Below are positions 1-12,379 of a stretch of DNA of 64,000 nucleotides, in pieces (the first letter of the stretch is position 1; every line of letters begins with the position of its first letter). Below the pieces are notes generated by a model. The model saw only the letters and a list, made by a program, of their open reading frames with translations, was not told where the DNA came from and did not search any database. Where the stretch lies: assembly GCA_023213395.1 (NCBI GenBank), contig CM041465.1:20026001-20090000 (forward strand). Direction: 5' to 3'. The stretch comes from Cycas panzhihuaensis. Lineage: Eukaryota > Cycadophyta. Position numbers and translations under genes: made by a program.

Positions 1-1984
1 TAAAGGTTTTGGTATAATTAATACTATTAATTTGAGAAAAACCTTTGGCTATTAGATGAGCCTTATATTTTTTAATAGCTTCTTTAGAGCTATATTTTGT
101 TTGGTAAACCCATTTACGATCTGCTGGATTTTTCCCAGAGGGAAGGGTAATTAAGTCCCAAGTTGAATTCTTTTTAAGAGTATCAAATTCAACTTGTATG
201 GCTTATTGCTATATAGGATTATTGTTTGCTTCCTTGAATATTTTAAGATCATCTATGGCTATAACTTTGGCCATTAGTGCAAAGTTTACTTGAAGATTTT
301 GAGAATGACTTTTCCTAGTATCTGATGGATTACCAACATTAGAGACAGCATAAAAAAGAGTCTTTTATGCCCATACTGGTTGTTTGTTCTTTGTATAAGT
401 AGAAGTAGAGGGTTGATCAGACAAATTTAACTAATTAATTGGATCTGATGTAGAAGGTTTGGTTAATGTCCAATTTTAAACTTAATTAGACAAAGATTTA
501 ATTGATTTAGGATAAACTTATTTACATGAGGGGTCTGATAAATAAGTGTTAGTTAACAAATTCTTGAGAGAAAGTTCTATATAAATGGTTTTTGATGAAG
601 ATCCATCTTCATCAAATATAACATCATACAAAATTAAAATCTTGTGTGTGATTGGATCAGGAAGCCTATAAGATTTACTTTCTTCACTATCGCTAACAAA
701 GATGTATTTAGAACTTTTAGGGTCAAGTTTCTTATATTTTTCTTTAGGAACATGCCACCATGCAATGCTTCAATAGGTTTTAAGATGTTTAACAGAAGGT
801 TTTCGACCAAACTATTTATGTTCTAGTACAACATTCTATAATGATTTACTTGGTAAACAATTTAGAAGATAGTTGGAGCAAGCTATCGCTTTAGCTCATA
901 ACTTTAGATCTAGAACTTTTGCATGTATCATGCATCAAGTTATTTCAATGAGAATACAATTCTTACATTCAATAACACCATTTTATTAAGGAGTGTAAGC
1001 AACATAATGTTGGAATTATATTCTGTGCTTTTTATAATATAAGGTAAAGTTATCACTAAAGTATTCTTTAGTGTTATTATATCTAAAGATTTTTATTTTA
1101 GAGTTGATTTGATTTTCTACTAAAGTTTTAAATTTGATAAAGATGTTAAAATCTTGACTTCTTATTTTAAGCATATAAACCCAAAATTTTCTGGAAAAAT
1201 CATTGATGAAAGTGACAAAATATTTACTTCTAGAGTATGATGGTACTTAAAAAGGACCACAAATATCAGAGTGTATAAGTTTAAGTGGAACCTTTACTCT
1301 AAATATAGTTTGATGTGGAAAAGGATCTATGTGTTGCTTACTTATTGTGCAGGCTTTGGAAACACTATAGACTATACTTAGGGTGGGTAATCCATGAACC
1401 ATATCATGTTTACTTAAGTACTGAAGTTTGCCATAACTTGTATGGCCAAACTGAGCATTCCATAATGTGCTAATTTGATCAGATTTAGTTGTGAAGGCAT
1501 TGAAAGATTTTGATTTGGAGTGTTAAAAACTTGTTAATTTGTAGAGACTTATTTTATGAAATGTAAGTCCTGAAGTGATTATTTTGAACTTGTTTAAAAA
1601 TTGTTTGATAATAAATCTGTCTTTTTAGAATTTGACAACAAGGCCTTTCTAGTAGATTTAATAAACTGAAAAAAGATTTGGTAATAATCTAGGAATAAAA
1701 AATATGTCCTTGATGGAATTGTCTTTTAATGAAACATCTCTTATTCCTTTGAATTTCAATTATGAGCCACTTCTGAATGACATTTTCTCTTTAGAATTAA
1801 GGTCAGAATGACAGGATGATAAGTATGTTTGGTGTCTCGTCATATGATGAGATGTACCAAAATCAAGAATCCATAAAGGTGGTTGAGTAGTTAGAGTAGA
1901 AATGTTGATATGGAAGTAGTTAGGGAATGGTTAGGATTATGGAATCATGATTAGATCCCTTTAGAATCCTTCCAAGCTTCAGAA
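1..1984 (-). pseudogene. Copia-A1 pol relic: protease, integrase, start of RT
   Basis: Pieces of a copia polyprotein are readable on the minus strand. A protease active-site relic LDFGTSHH lies near 1815-1875; the usual motif is LDSGASHH, so the catalytic D remains while the neighbouring S is lost. The GAG-pre-integrase region follows near 1600-1740. The integrase (about 900-1450) shows SDICGPF around its first catalytic Asp. The second appears as FRYNNTKEY, where relatives have D before N, so that Asp looks lost. NGVIECKN carries the Glu. The RT N-terminus is at about 1-130, with the KWVY and YKAHLIAKGF motifs. Stops and frame changes are frequent. No function is expected. Confidence 0.8.
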
Positions 1985-2924
1985 GTAATTTTATTCCTAT
2001 AACATTAATGATATACCCCTTTTTATGGTAGTAAGAACAACTGATGTTCTAATTAGGATTAGGATTAATACTATTTCTTTTTGGGAATGACTCTTTAGAT
2101 GTATTCTAAGATTTAGGTGATCTAGAATACTTACTATTATGATGAGGATTGTTTGGAGTGCATGGACCTCTATGAGGTTATTAGGATTTGGGATGATTAT
2201 GATGATTGTTATGATAGTTATTTTAATGTTTAGGTTTATTGATTGGTTTTGACTGGGAAAAAAGAGCATATGAAGGATCTTAGAGTTTTCTAGTTTAAAT
2301 CAACATTCTTTAATATTTAATTAGTTGATTCATTAATTAATTAAAGGTAATTGGTGGATGTCCTACTTAATGCATAATAGTTTTGAAAAGATTGAAATGT
2401 TTTGGAAGTTTGTTGATTATAAGATAGACAAGTGTATCGTCATCTTTTTTGTATGTTATAGTGATAATTTTATCATCTAATTTTATGGAAGACTTTATGC
2501 AATTGCCTAAGTCTTTATTGATAAGTTGAAGTTTTAATAAGAATTCTTCAACTTTATAGAAGTCTTCATAGTTTAAATCATACATTTGTTATTATAGAAT
2601 GGCTAACTTCTGATTATTAACCTTATCATACTTTTCCTTTAGTGAGTTTTAGACTATGGCTAAATCATCTATATCAAAGAAGTGTCGATTAATGTCTGGG
2701 GAGAGAGAGGTTAGGATGGTGCCTAGGGCTCCATCACAATTCTTCAAGTATACCATATAGATATCTAGCGTTTCATCTGTAGGTTTAACAAATTCTCCTA
2801 TTACATATTGCCACAGCTTTTACTACTTTAGGTTTTGCGATATGTGTGTTTTCTAGTTGGCATAATTTGAATTGGTTAATATTGGAATCAATATACAAGA
2901 GGTAGTTTCTAGCATGAGTGCCAT
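1985..2924 (-). pseudogene. Copia-A1 gag relic
   Basis: The start ATG is taken at 2924 (minus), because the next residues MALM and the following SNYAN match the start of the Copia-A2 gag at 24668. The best open stretch is 2367-2585 (72 aa). It carries the conserved UBN2/Retrotran_gag_2-type segment LINKDLGNCIK, then INKLPKHFNLFKT, nearly identical to A2. A CCHC-like knuckle, YYHKKGYIINV, ends the region near 1985-2045 with its last Cys no longer in frame. Gag would form the cytoplasmic virus-like particle. Stop codons and frameshifts make this a pseudogene. Confidence 0.8.
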
Positions 2925-4989
2925 TTTTGGGATAAACCAATGAAGAGAACCTCTTTTAGAAAGGAAAAGATGGAAGACTTTTGAATTATTATTTCAAACA
3001 AAAGTGTATTTAGAAAAATAGATGTTTTACTGAAATAAATTTGTCAACATTGCCACTTAGTCATAAAAGATTCATCATCAACACATTAGTTTACCACTAA
3101 AAAGGTAAAGGAAACTCATTTAATACTTTATGTTTAACATTGATCAGAAAATGAAGTAAACTAGGCTTATTGACATTAATATTTATAGTTATTAATTAAG
3201 AAATATTAAAATTTTGAAGAATTTTAAGAAAACATGTAAACATTGCATGTATTATAGCTTAAATTAAAATATATAGTGGACACAAAGTTATTTCATTTTA
3301 ATCTTTAATTAATTAAATAATATTATTAAAAATCATGTAAAAATTAATAAATTTTATTAAATTAAAATCAAATAATGAATGTTTGCTAGATTAAGATACT
3401 AAATTTAATAAATCATATGAAAAGTTTCTTAAAAATATTATGTACCTTAGCTTACTTGGGTGTGAACAAAGGCATATCTTTAGGCAAGGTTCTACAAGTC
3501 AAAACAACATCCAAATGGCTTGAGTAGCTAGTTAACATATCCATATCTAAAATACAAAATTGACACTTCTTTCATAATTGAATTTGGACTCTGTATGGTC
3601 ATGTTATTAGAAAATATCATAGGTACCCCCTTTAAGGAAAAAGAAAGAAAAAAAAAGATTGAATAAGGGGATAAGCCCCTTTTCAAAAGTTGGACTGAGG
3701 TAACATGGGAGACTTATATGGTTAGAGGCTAGATGAGGGGGGGCTAAGGCAGACCCAAAAGATTAATTCAATTTAATTTGATTAAACTAAACTTTTAGAA
3801 AAGGAAAAAAAGAAAATTAAAACAAGTCATAATAAGGGGGGGCATAGATTTGACAAAGGGTTTAATAAGGATTAATACATTTTACAATTGCAAAAAGTAT
3901 ATTATAAATTGGAATGGACTTTAGAGTCCATTCATTAAAGGATCATGAATTAGGGTTTTTATGCCATTGTCCTATTCGTGTTTATAGATTAGGAGGTAAC
4001 TTCATTCAATGGAAGGTCTCTATTTATCTTCCTTTACAAGTTGCATGTTAGTTCCATTTGATGGAAGGTGTCCGTTAATCTTCCTTTGCAGGTTGCACCA
4101 GGGTTTCCTCTCCCTTCATGTCTTAGATGTCTTCTAGAGTCACCATGGCAAGCAAGTGGATAAGGCATTTATATATCCTTATTCATCTTCTAGCATCTGT
4201 GTAGCCTTGTTCATCTTCTAGTTATGTACGTGGCCTTGTTCATCTTCTGCCGTCTATGTAGCCTTGGTCATCTTCTAGTTATCTACGTAACCTTATTCAT
4301 CTTCTAGTGTTTGCATAACCTTATTTATCTTTTGGATATCTGTGTAGCCTTATTCATCTTTAGGGTTTTGACTATCTTCATATTGATAAGGATACTGTGT
4401 GGTATCTTTATCTTCAATTTATAGGTTCCATCAGTGCCTTTGCTATGCATATTCCCTTCGCAAAAGTCTTGGCTTTAATAGATATTATAGATTTACATTT
4501 CTTGGCCTTCACAACTCTGATAGAAATTGGTTTCTTGTTAGCAATAGGCTTCTTTACTTTGTGATTTACCAGTGATGGCCTCATCTCCTCTTTATTATTA
4601 TGATTTACAAAAGATATTAGGTGAAGGTATCTTTCTTCCAAATATGGTGGCCAGATCTACTAAAAAAAATCTTTTGTTTCTATGTAATGATGATGGAACC
4701 TTTTCTGAGGATTTCTTATCTTTTAGTTTTCTCTAGGTTTTGTCTATATGAGGGTTTTCATACTCTCATGGCGTCAGGCTAACCTCATCAATTTTTGTAT
4801 CAATTTGTAGTCAAAAGAATAATAGTTTTGTATATGGCAGGCATTAGTTACTGATGAAAGCACCTAGTGGTGTTTATTTTGTAAAAGAATAGTTTGTTTA
4901 ATATAAACTTTTATTCCTTTTAATTTTTTTACATATTTATGTGTGCATATTTGATTTAAAATTTATTGCAAAACCTTAATTTAATACCA
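2925..4989 (-). other. Copia-A1 untranslated leader between LTR and gag
   Basis: About 2 kb of AT-rich sequence without a convincing reading frame separates the LTR from gag. Copia-A2 has an equally non-coding leader of about 1.75 kb in the same place, so a long leader is a family trait. It contains the tandem repeat at 4177-4361. A weak reverse-complement PBS (AATACCA at 4984-4990, the LTR edge TG starting at 4990) sits at the LTR boundary. The short frame at 4414-4641 has no recognisable motif. Confidence 0.6.
4177..4361. repeat. Tandem repeat, unit about 28-29 bp, about 6.5 copies
   Basis: Successive units begin CCTT(A/G)TTCATCTTCTAG at 4177, 4205, 4234, 4262, 4291 and 4319, with a partial unit from 4348. 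Unit lengths alternate 28 and 29 bp, and the copies differ at several positions, mostly in the TCTGTGTAG / TATGTACGTGG tail. The array lies inside the leader of Copia-A1. I did not see a comparable array in the leader of Copia-A2, so it probably expanded in this copy or its subfamily. Confidence 0.85.
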
Positions 4990-5498
4990 TGATGGAGAGA
5001 GGGATTATTTACCATTTACAATATTTTCATTAATAATAGGAAAATCCTTATAAATGAATATCAGTTTGCATAATATCTTTTAAAAGTATTAAAAATATAC
5101 AAATAAATTACACATTGAAACAAAGATTAGATAGGTGGAAAACCCCCCTAATAGGGATAAAAAAACCACCTAAAAAATAGTTATATATATTAATAGATAA
5201 GTAAGAAACATGTTATAATCTTCACGAGGATCTCATCCTCTCTCTAGAGTAGAATAGATGTACCAACATTTTAACTTGACCAGCCTCATGACCATTTGAT
5301 AATTCTAACCATTTTGACTACCTCATGACCATTCAGACCAGAATTTGAACCATTATGGCCATTAAGTCCCACTTCCTAGAATCTAGGAAGAGATAAATAG
5401 TGGAGAGGTTTGTTGAAAAGATAACTGCCCTTTTTCAATGAACCTTATAATAATGATAAGTTTAATAAAGTAAAAGGTAACATTATATTATTCTAACA
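4990..5498 (-). repeat. 5' LTR of Copia-A1
   Basis: This matches the reverse complement of the Copia-A2 LTR in several landmarks. GGTGGAAAACC...AACCACCT at 5135-5175 corresponds to the A2 hairpin-like pair. CCTAGAATCTAGG is near 5375. The sequence TAACATTATATTATTCTAACA ends at 5498, one base longer than most motifs quoted here but clearly the LTR tip. Length is about 509 bp against 448-452 bp in A2. The inner edge is less certain than the outer. Confidence 0.7.
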
Positions 5499-6600
5499 AA
5501 AAAGAAGTTAGTTGTAAATAGATAGTTTTTATACTCTCTCCCTTTTCTTTCACTCCCTCAAAACAATTGCTTGAGATAAATAAAAGGAATTAAGAGTGAG
5601 GGAGAGTAGCTAGTTTTCTTTGTTGTAGTCATTTGCTTGTTTTAATAAATAGTGTAATTATTATTATTATTTTCAATACAAACATATTTTACAACAAACA
5701 AGAAAATAACTTCCTACCTTTCTCCTTCCTCCTACATCTAAGAAGAAGTGCAAACCCTAGTTACAACATGACAGTTGCAATATCCCCTCACCCCCTACAA
5801 CTTGACACCCAAATCCTAACTACTTGAAGGCAATCCTTTAGGTGTCAAACCAACTATTTCAAAACACCCAATTGTAAAAAACCACAAGCAATTGATCCTC
5901 TTACCTCTTATACACACTATCTCTCATCAATAAATGAATGAATAAATAAACAAGTAAAAAGTAAAATAGATAAATAATCTTTAAGCTTTTCTCATCTTCT
6001 TACATGCTAAGAGGTTTCCCTTTGTTTGGATGCAACTGAGTGGTTACAACCTATCTTAGTTTGCCATGGTCTTGCATCCAAGACCTTTTCCCTTACTAAA
6101 CACCTTTCTTTTGCAACATCTACACAACCTTACCTTCTTGTAATTTCATCAAAAGTTGCCTTAGTCACATCACTACCTCATTCTACCTGCTTCATTAGAC
6201 ACCTAAAACCTTTAGGAGCAAACCTCCTATATAGTATTGGAGCCACTCAAGACCATCTCTATCAACCCCTTTTCCTTTTTCTAGCTATTTTCATAAGGAA
6301 TTAATCTCATTTTATTTCCTTTTCTAGAAGGAAGCTCTTATTCCTTTGTTAGCTCCCAGGGATAGGAGAGCCCTATTTGGGCTACTTAGCATCCTGAGGA
6401 TGCCTCAATCTCCTCATCCTTAATCAAGAGAGCTTCCCAAAGGAAAATGGAAGGTCAATGTATAGTTATAGGTCCTCGAACTTATGTTTCGACACGTGGA
6501 TACCCTTCGAAGGTAGCTTTGTCATTCCTTTCACTTATCTTTCTTTGCACTTATTAGCATCCATAGCTAGCAAAGAATTCATAGACCTTAAATGCATGCT
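5499..6600. other. Non-coding interval; possible remains of the Tat-A 5' LTR
   Basis: No gene or recognisable protein motif was found. A 3' LTR of Copia-A1 cannot be here, since that element runs to the left. By position, the right part should contain the 5' LTR and PBS of Tat-A, because Tat-B has its PBS about 170 bp before the gag ATG. Direct comparison with the Tat-B LTR showed no convincing match by eye, so the boundary is left open. The short plus-strand frames at 5633-5827 and 6026-6304 have no supporting motif. Confidence 0.4.
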
Positions 6601-6778
6601 TTCATTAGAGACCATACCAGGGATTTGCTAGTAAGGGATACCGTAAAACTTTGTTGGTTTCCTAGTGTTCACCTCATCTTCCTTTTTCTTTACGTCATCT
6701 TGGTCCATTGGGTACTCCCAATTTTTCCATCCTTATTTAGTTGTATTCCTTTTTTTGTGACTCTTGGATGAGATGTAG

Positions 6779-8900
6779 ATGCAATATTTCTCTTATTACT
6801 TACATGGTCTCCCTCCTATGTTGGAAGAACCCCCTTACTCTCTCTTATTCTCATCTAACTTTAAGTCAACAATAGAGAAATGTTCTTTAGAGTGGGCATA
6901 CCATGCCTATGTTTCTGAGTCCCAAATCCAAACCTTTGATCCTCTTCGAGATCCTACTCCAGAGGGAAAGGATCCCATCTTTTACCTAGGCACCCATATG
7001 CACCTAGAATTCCATCCTTTTCTTACATAAGATGTATGACCATCCTCCTCCATAGAAGGTTCTCACCCCAGTGAAAGCTCCCATGAGGATCAGCTTGTGG
7101 ATCTCGCCTTGCACGAGGAGCCTTCCACCTCATATGAGTAAATGGGGACCTCTCCTATGGATGTAGTTGAAGCACTATGGCAATACTTTGAAGCCATGAC
7201 CACCCAACCACATCCTAAGTAGTTAGGTGATATCGTTCATGGTATAGCCCCATCCTTACCTAGATCCATCCTCCTATTCCATCTCATTCTCTTCCTATAT
7301 CTATGGTAGGGCCCACTACTACCATTCTATTTGCTTCATATGCCCCTCATGCATGAAATGCATCCTAAGGTATGCCCATATCCCAAATTAGGTTAAGCAT
7401 GACTATTCCCATCCAAGCGACCATACCACAACCTATTGTGACTCGTACTCCTTTCATTTGGCTAAAGATGCCTCCTCACTTTCATCCTTCAGGTTATATG
7501 TGACCCATTCCTAGACCTTCTCATCATTAATTTAGGGATTCATCCCTTTACATACCCCTAGGATATACATCCTAGCCATGGGGGCATGGAGAGGCAAATC
7601 CTCTCCTAAATTATAGGTGGACCTACTCCATCCTTATAAGGTTGCACCTCCCATAGGTGGCCTATATGGATAGAACCCCATCCCATTTTCCATGCCTTCA
7701 TCCTCATGTAGTACACTATACATAGCTCCTTTGCTTAGGGGGCCCATACCCTTGCATTTTTATTGTTCTTAGATATAACCCATACCAGGGGCATGTTCCC
7801 AAGGTGGGGCAAGGCCCTCTACTCCTTTCCAGAACATGAGTATGGCCTCATCTCACTAAGTGAGTGGGAATCCATGCTCCTCATATGCCCACCATTCCCA
7901 TTGTAGGGTTGGGCAACTTTGCCTGCCTCCTTCTTTGCCTCTACTCGACCCCTTAACTTAACCAAGGGTTTAACCCTTTATTGATTACAGGTCAATGCCC
8001 ATTTCCTTGGAGGCCTTAAGGACTAACTTACCTCCCCATCCTCCCAAGGTGCTTAAATTCCATGGCACTTACTCCTAAGACCCAACTAAACATGTTAGGA
8101 GTTTCTCCATGGTATGCATCAACTATTGGGCTTATGACCACAAATTAATAAAGTTATTTCCTTGATCCTTGGATTGATATGTCCTTAAATGGTTTTAACA
8201 TCTCCATGCCCATTTAATTCACTCATTTAATTCACTCTTTTCAGCAACTTATAGATGAGTTCATTAACTACTTTGATATAGCTTGTCCCTTTAAGAGTGG
8301 GATCAAAGCCCTACTCTCTCTCTCAAACAAGGTCACAATGAGATAAATCATGACTTTATTAGGCGTTTCTATGACCTTCTCCATTCCACAAAGGCCACAT
8401 TGCCTAAGGAATTGAAGAGGGATATTTTTGTAAATGCCTTCTATCTTGAAGTCCATGTTGAAGTCCTCAAAATGGGGTGATAATATGTGACTATTCCATT
8501 GCTAAATGCTTGGCACTCGAGGATATTAAGATCCAAGTAGGTCTCAAGAAACCTCTCAGGTCTCTACAATAGTATGAGGCGCTCCCTCTAATGTATGACT
8601 GAAGACTCTAGTAGCCTCAAAGCCCTCCTACCCATATAACATATAGGACTTTGGATCCTCTAACCTCTGCGACACATTTATTTGAATATATAATGAAGGA
8701 GCTAAAGCTCTAACCCTTATAACTACTTTTAGATCCTCAAAGACCTATCTACTAAGCTTCTTAGGTTATGCTCCCTCAAAGTGGAAGCACCCAAACCTCT
8801 CAAACGAGGAAGGCAAAACCCCTCACCAAGAAGAAATGGTGCTCTGTCCATGATGAGTGCCTTCATAAAGACTCATAATGCTAGGTGTAACACCTGAAAC
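6779..8900 (+). pseudogene. Tat-A gag relic (N-terminal domain, capsid, zinc knuckle)
   Basis: The start at 6779 (MQYFSYYLHGLPP) aligns with the Tat-B gag start MRRFSRRLRGLPP at 62869, and 6779-7030 is still open. The capsid part around 8040-8500 is recognisable through HVRSFSMVCINYWAYDH, which is RSFSMACIDYWAYDH in Tat-B. A zinc-finger-like WCSVHDECLHKDS lies at about 8826-8870, counterpart of WCSIHGECFHDDSHC in Tat-B; its last Cys is preserved only beyond a stop. Gag would assemble the particle and bind RNA. Numerous stops and frame changes show it is dead. Confidence 0.75.
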
Positions 8901-9079
8901 TCACCTTGTAGCATGATTCTTCTTCTAAATGGGTATCTAAGCCTAACCTGGACCAACTCGTCCATCACAATCCCTTCCCTAAACATGGGGAATAGGATCA
9001 ATCTACCCAAGATAGAGGAGCAAGGAATAAGGGATGATACCCCAACCCTGATCCTAAGTAAACAAAGGAGAAGGAGGCA

Positions 9080-9960
9080 AAGGACTCATCCTCTACTCTT
9101 TGTCATCATCCCCAATCCTCCTCATCCTCTCAACCTTGAAATAATGGGAAAAGGATTATTCAGATGCTTAAGATGACCTCCTTATGCCTAGTCACCAGGT
9201 CTCAAGCAATTAAGGAGGCTATTGAATCCTCCACTTCCTAGCTAAAACCCTCCTATAGTTAATCCATCCATGGAGATCCTTATATTCCCTAACCCCTATC
9301 TACCCTAGGCATTATGACTTTTGAAGGGTATTTCCCCAACCTATAAGGAAGGGGAAGTCCTTCTTTATAGTTTTTAAACTCCACAGCATAGCCACTAAAA
9401 TATCCTTGATGGGTGTCTTACAAAGTTGCCCTAACTAATGTACCCTTTTGATGCCTATATCCATGTCTTGGGTGTTTCCCTAAATTAGGAGCCTCTTATT
9501 CCATTTGTCCCTAAAGATCTCCCATTTACGAGTGAAAGGGAGTGCCAATAGCACTACCCTTTTACCATTTCCATTAACACTCTTGAGTGTACTCTAAGCA
9601 GGATTGTTGTAGACAATAATTCCTTTGTCAATGTTATACCCTTATGCATAGTACAAGACTTGGGTATAGCAGCCCTCGATCTAGTCCCATGGTGATGTTA
9701 AGGCTATGATGGTAGTGAGAAGACACCTTTGGGATCAGTCTCAATTCCCCTTACCCTTGAAGATAACACCATCTTAACATATATAATAATCCTTGATGCC
9801 AACATGGATTACAATCTTTTGTTGGGATACCTGTGGCTCTATTAGATGGGAGCCATATGCTTATCCCACTAGGGGTAACTTAAATTCATCTACGAAGGGT
9901 AAATGAAAGTTGTCTTCCAGGAACCACCCCTATTTAATTCTCTCATCAATCATGTTAGGT
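9080..9960 (+). pseudogene. Tat-A aspartic protease relic
   Basis: The active-site segment VVDNNSFVNVIPL (about 9605-9645) aligns with VVDNSSSVNAMPL of Tat-B. Both have D-N-x-S where most retropepsins have D-T/S-G-S, so the D-N pair seems family-specific. The second signature, YNLLLGYLWL (about 9805-9840), corresponds to YNLLLGRPWL in Tat-B. Between them lies EKTPLGSVSIPLTLED. The enzyme would cleave the gag-pol precursor. Stops interrupt the domain. Confidence 0.75.
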
Positions 9961-10990
9961 GGCTTGTGAGTTGGCTGAGGGTAATGAAGACCCATCTACT
10001 CCATCTACCACCTGCTTGATTGATGCCTTAAGGATCCTAGAAGTGGAGGAAGGACCTCTTCTTTCCTCCTCAAACCTAATATGCTTCACCTCCACCAGCA
10101 TAGGGAGCTATAAGTACCTTACTATCATGAGTGACCATGAGTCTAACAATGAGAATAAAGAACCCCCTTGTCCCATATCCCTCCTTAGCATCTACAGAGG
10201 GCACTCAGATCACCCCCTTATGAGTCTTAAGACTCAACTTAGGGCTCCTTTAGTAGACCATATCACTCCCATCTCATCCTGAGATCCATGCACAACTACT
10301 CCTATCACATGCATAAGTTCCTATTCTACTTTGCCACCTTCCATTTCTTAAAACTCACCATCTCCAATAGGTGATGAAGAAAGGGAGTCCTCTTTTCAAC
10401 ATGGTGAGTTGATAATTTGTGAACTAGGTCCTAACTAACCCCCTCCACTATGTGATAGGGCACAATAACATAGGGGGATACCCTCTAACTCCTCTAAGGA
10501 GTCCCTTAACTATGTGGAATGGCAAATTAATCGATATGGACCTATCATCCCTCCTTTGCCTCACCCTTTATTTTCATCAAGCAAGACTATCCATAGGGTA
10601 GATTGCTTTGAGAACGATAAGGCCTTTTTGGAACACTTAGCATGTTCTACACCTAATCTCCCTTCTAGTCATCATAGACTTAGTTTCTGGAAGTATTTAG
10701 TTTTAGGGTCACCTCTTTCCAACCCAAACACATCTAACTCTCCCTCACTCCCTTCGATTAAGCAAGCTTCCCTTCACTTTAAAGAAGGGAATGCCATGTG
10801 TGCAGGGGCAACCAAGGATATCATCCTTATCCTTGATAAGGTCATCAAGGTAGGAGCATAATGTTCTCTTAGGGAAATGGAGGAATATACCTAGCTATTC
10901 CATGAGTTTTGTGATATCTTTGCATAGGAGTACTTAGACATGAAGGGGATAAACCATTCCATTATTACCCATAACCTTACAACCATTCCA
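9961..10990 (+). pseudogene. Tat-A protease-RT linker, conserved with Tat-B
   Basis: The linker contains two open stretches. The first (9959-10282) shows little. The second (10514-10861) carries DCFENDKAFLEHLACSTPNLPS and FKEGNAMCAGATKD (quoted in short parts; they are separate blocks). These match FKDDEALLEHLAGLAPNLPS and FEEGNAMCMGQ in Tat-B (58977-59198). No enzymatic domain is recognised. Conservation in both copies shows it was part of the polyprotein rather than chance reading frames. Confidence 0.6.
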
Positions 10991-11029
10991 GGCACCTGCC
11001 TTGTGTAACAAAAATAATGCCCTCTTCAC

Positions 11030-11700
11030 CCTAAACTCTCAGCTACAATGAAGATGGAAGTGGAAAAGCTCCTAAATGTAGGGATAATTACCTCCATTGA
11101 TTACCCTAAATAGGTTTCTAACATTATACTCATCACTAAGAAGAATGGTATGATTTGAATTTATATTGACTTTTGGGACATCAACAATGCTTGTCCCAAA
11201 GATAATTCTTTTACCTTTTATTGATTAAATCATTGACTAGACTATTGGTTTTAAAATCATGCCCTTTATGGAGGACTTCTCTAGATATAAACAAATCTGG
11301 ATATCACCTAAAGACCACCACAATGTAGCATTCATGACACCATGGGGCATATTCACATAAAAGGCTATGCCCTTTGGATTAAATAATGTAAGTCTCACTT
11401 ATCAAAGGGCAATGTAGTTCATCTTCCATGACCTCATAAACAAAACCGTTGAGGTTTCATAGATGACATGATGGGCCTTACTCATATGAGGATTGACCAC
11501 CCTGTAGACCTTTATGCTACTTTCATAAGATATCGTAAATACTATGTTAGACTAAACTTGCTTAAATATATGTTTATGGTGATAGCTAGCAAGCACCTTG
11601 GTTTCCTTATCTCTAAGAAAGGGATCTAAATTGACTTTGATAAGGTCAAATCCATCCTTGATATGCCCCCTCAAGAACACAACAATAAATCAAGTCATTC
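11030..11700 (+). pseudogene. Tat-A reverse transcriptase relic
   Basis: The domain begins near 11047 with MKMEVEKLLNVGIITSID. The palm follows: FMEDFSRYKQIWI (about 11265-11310), then FMTPWGIFT and KAMPFGLNN (about 11330-11390). The catalytic box reads F-I-D-D at 11456-11467, so both catalytic Asp residues remain, although a frame change lies directly before it. The thumb side continues through LGFLISKKGI at about 11600. The same RT start is present in Tat-B, but nearly all of the rest is deleted there. Confidence 0.8.
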
Positions 11701-12300
11701 TTGGGGAGATTGGTTTCTTGAGGTATTCCTTGGTAGATTTTATCATAAATGAGAAGTTTTTGACTAACTTATTAAAGAAGGAGGTCCCATTTGTGTTGTT
11801 TCTTAAGACCCAAGAGGTATTCCAAGAACTCAAGAGAGCCCTAGTCTCCATCCTAGTGTTGGTGCCCACTCTCTTTGATCATCCATTCATCTTATATACC
11901 TCAACTACTAACAAGTCCTTAAGAGCTATGTTAGCCCAAGAAGATAACTCTAGGACTAAGAGACCCATCTATTTCATTAGCCACATGTTAGTGGTAACTG
12001 AGCTAAATTACCATCCAACCAAAAAGGAATGTCTAGCCTTGGTTCATGTAGCCAAGAAGTTTAGGTATTACCTCCTAAGTAACACCACCTATATGATCAT
12101 TTAATTTGATTTGTTGAGATATCTCTTAACTTGATCTAACTTGATGGGAAGGGTACATAAATGGGTCATCCTCCTTTAAGAATACAACGTCAAGTTTGTC
12201 AATAAGAAATCCAAGAATGGGATGGTAGTTATCAAACAACTAGATAACACCCCCATCTTGAATCCCTCAACCCTTCTAATCATGATTCGTTGCTTAATAA
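11701..12300 (+). pseudogene. Tat-A RNase H and connection
   Basis: The open stretch 11598-12104 contains KKEVPFVLFLKTQEVFQELK, then a degraded TSTTNKSLRAMLAQED where relatives have D-[AT]-S, so the first catalytic Asp is replaced. RPIYFISHMLVVTELNYHPT-KKECLALVHVAKKFRYYL follows. The tail HKWVILL..YNVKFVNKKSKNGMVV (to about 12235) leads toward integrase. No second (archaeal-like) RNase H was found between this domain and integrase, where Tat elements often carry one. That matters because Tat-B has an RNase H domain elsewhere. Confidence 0.75.
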
Positions 12301-12379
12301 GCCCATCCTGGCCCTCCAAGATTCATCTCCCCATCCATTAGCTGGTAGTGAATGGTTTAGGGATATTATATAATATCTG

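Larger units (their letters stand above)
1..5498 (-). mobile_element. Copia-A1: degraded Ty1/copia LTR retrotransposon, cut by the window's left edge
   Basis: Reading the minus strand from right to left there is an LTR (4990-5498), a long leader, gag (start 2924), a zinc knuckle, a protease relic, integrase and the beginning of reverse transcriptase, which runs out at position 1. That order (integrase before RT) defines Ty1/copia. The element belongs to the same family as Copia-A2 (22471-29337): gag, knuckle and LTR correspond segment by segment. In A1 the reading frame is broken by many stops and shifts, so it is a dead copy. The outer LTR edge reads CTAACA on the plus strand (TGTTAG on the element strand), matching the A2 LTR start. 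The 3' LTR lies outside the window. Confidence 0.85.

Noticed and set aside
4177-4361. Possible CRISPR-like array
   Set aside because: Units are directly adjacent with no spacers, in a plant retroelement leader; an ordinary tandem repeat.
5499-6600. 5' LTR of Tat-A
   Set aside because: No convincing similarity to the Tat-B LTR and no clear PBS where one is expected; left as undefined non-coding DNA.
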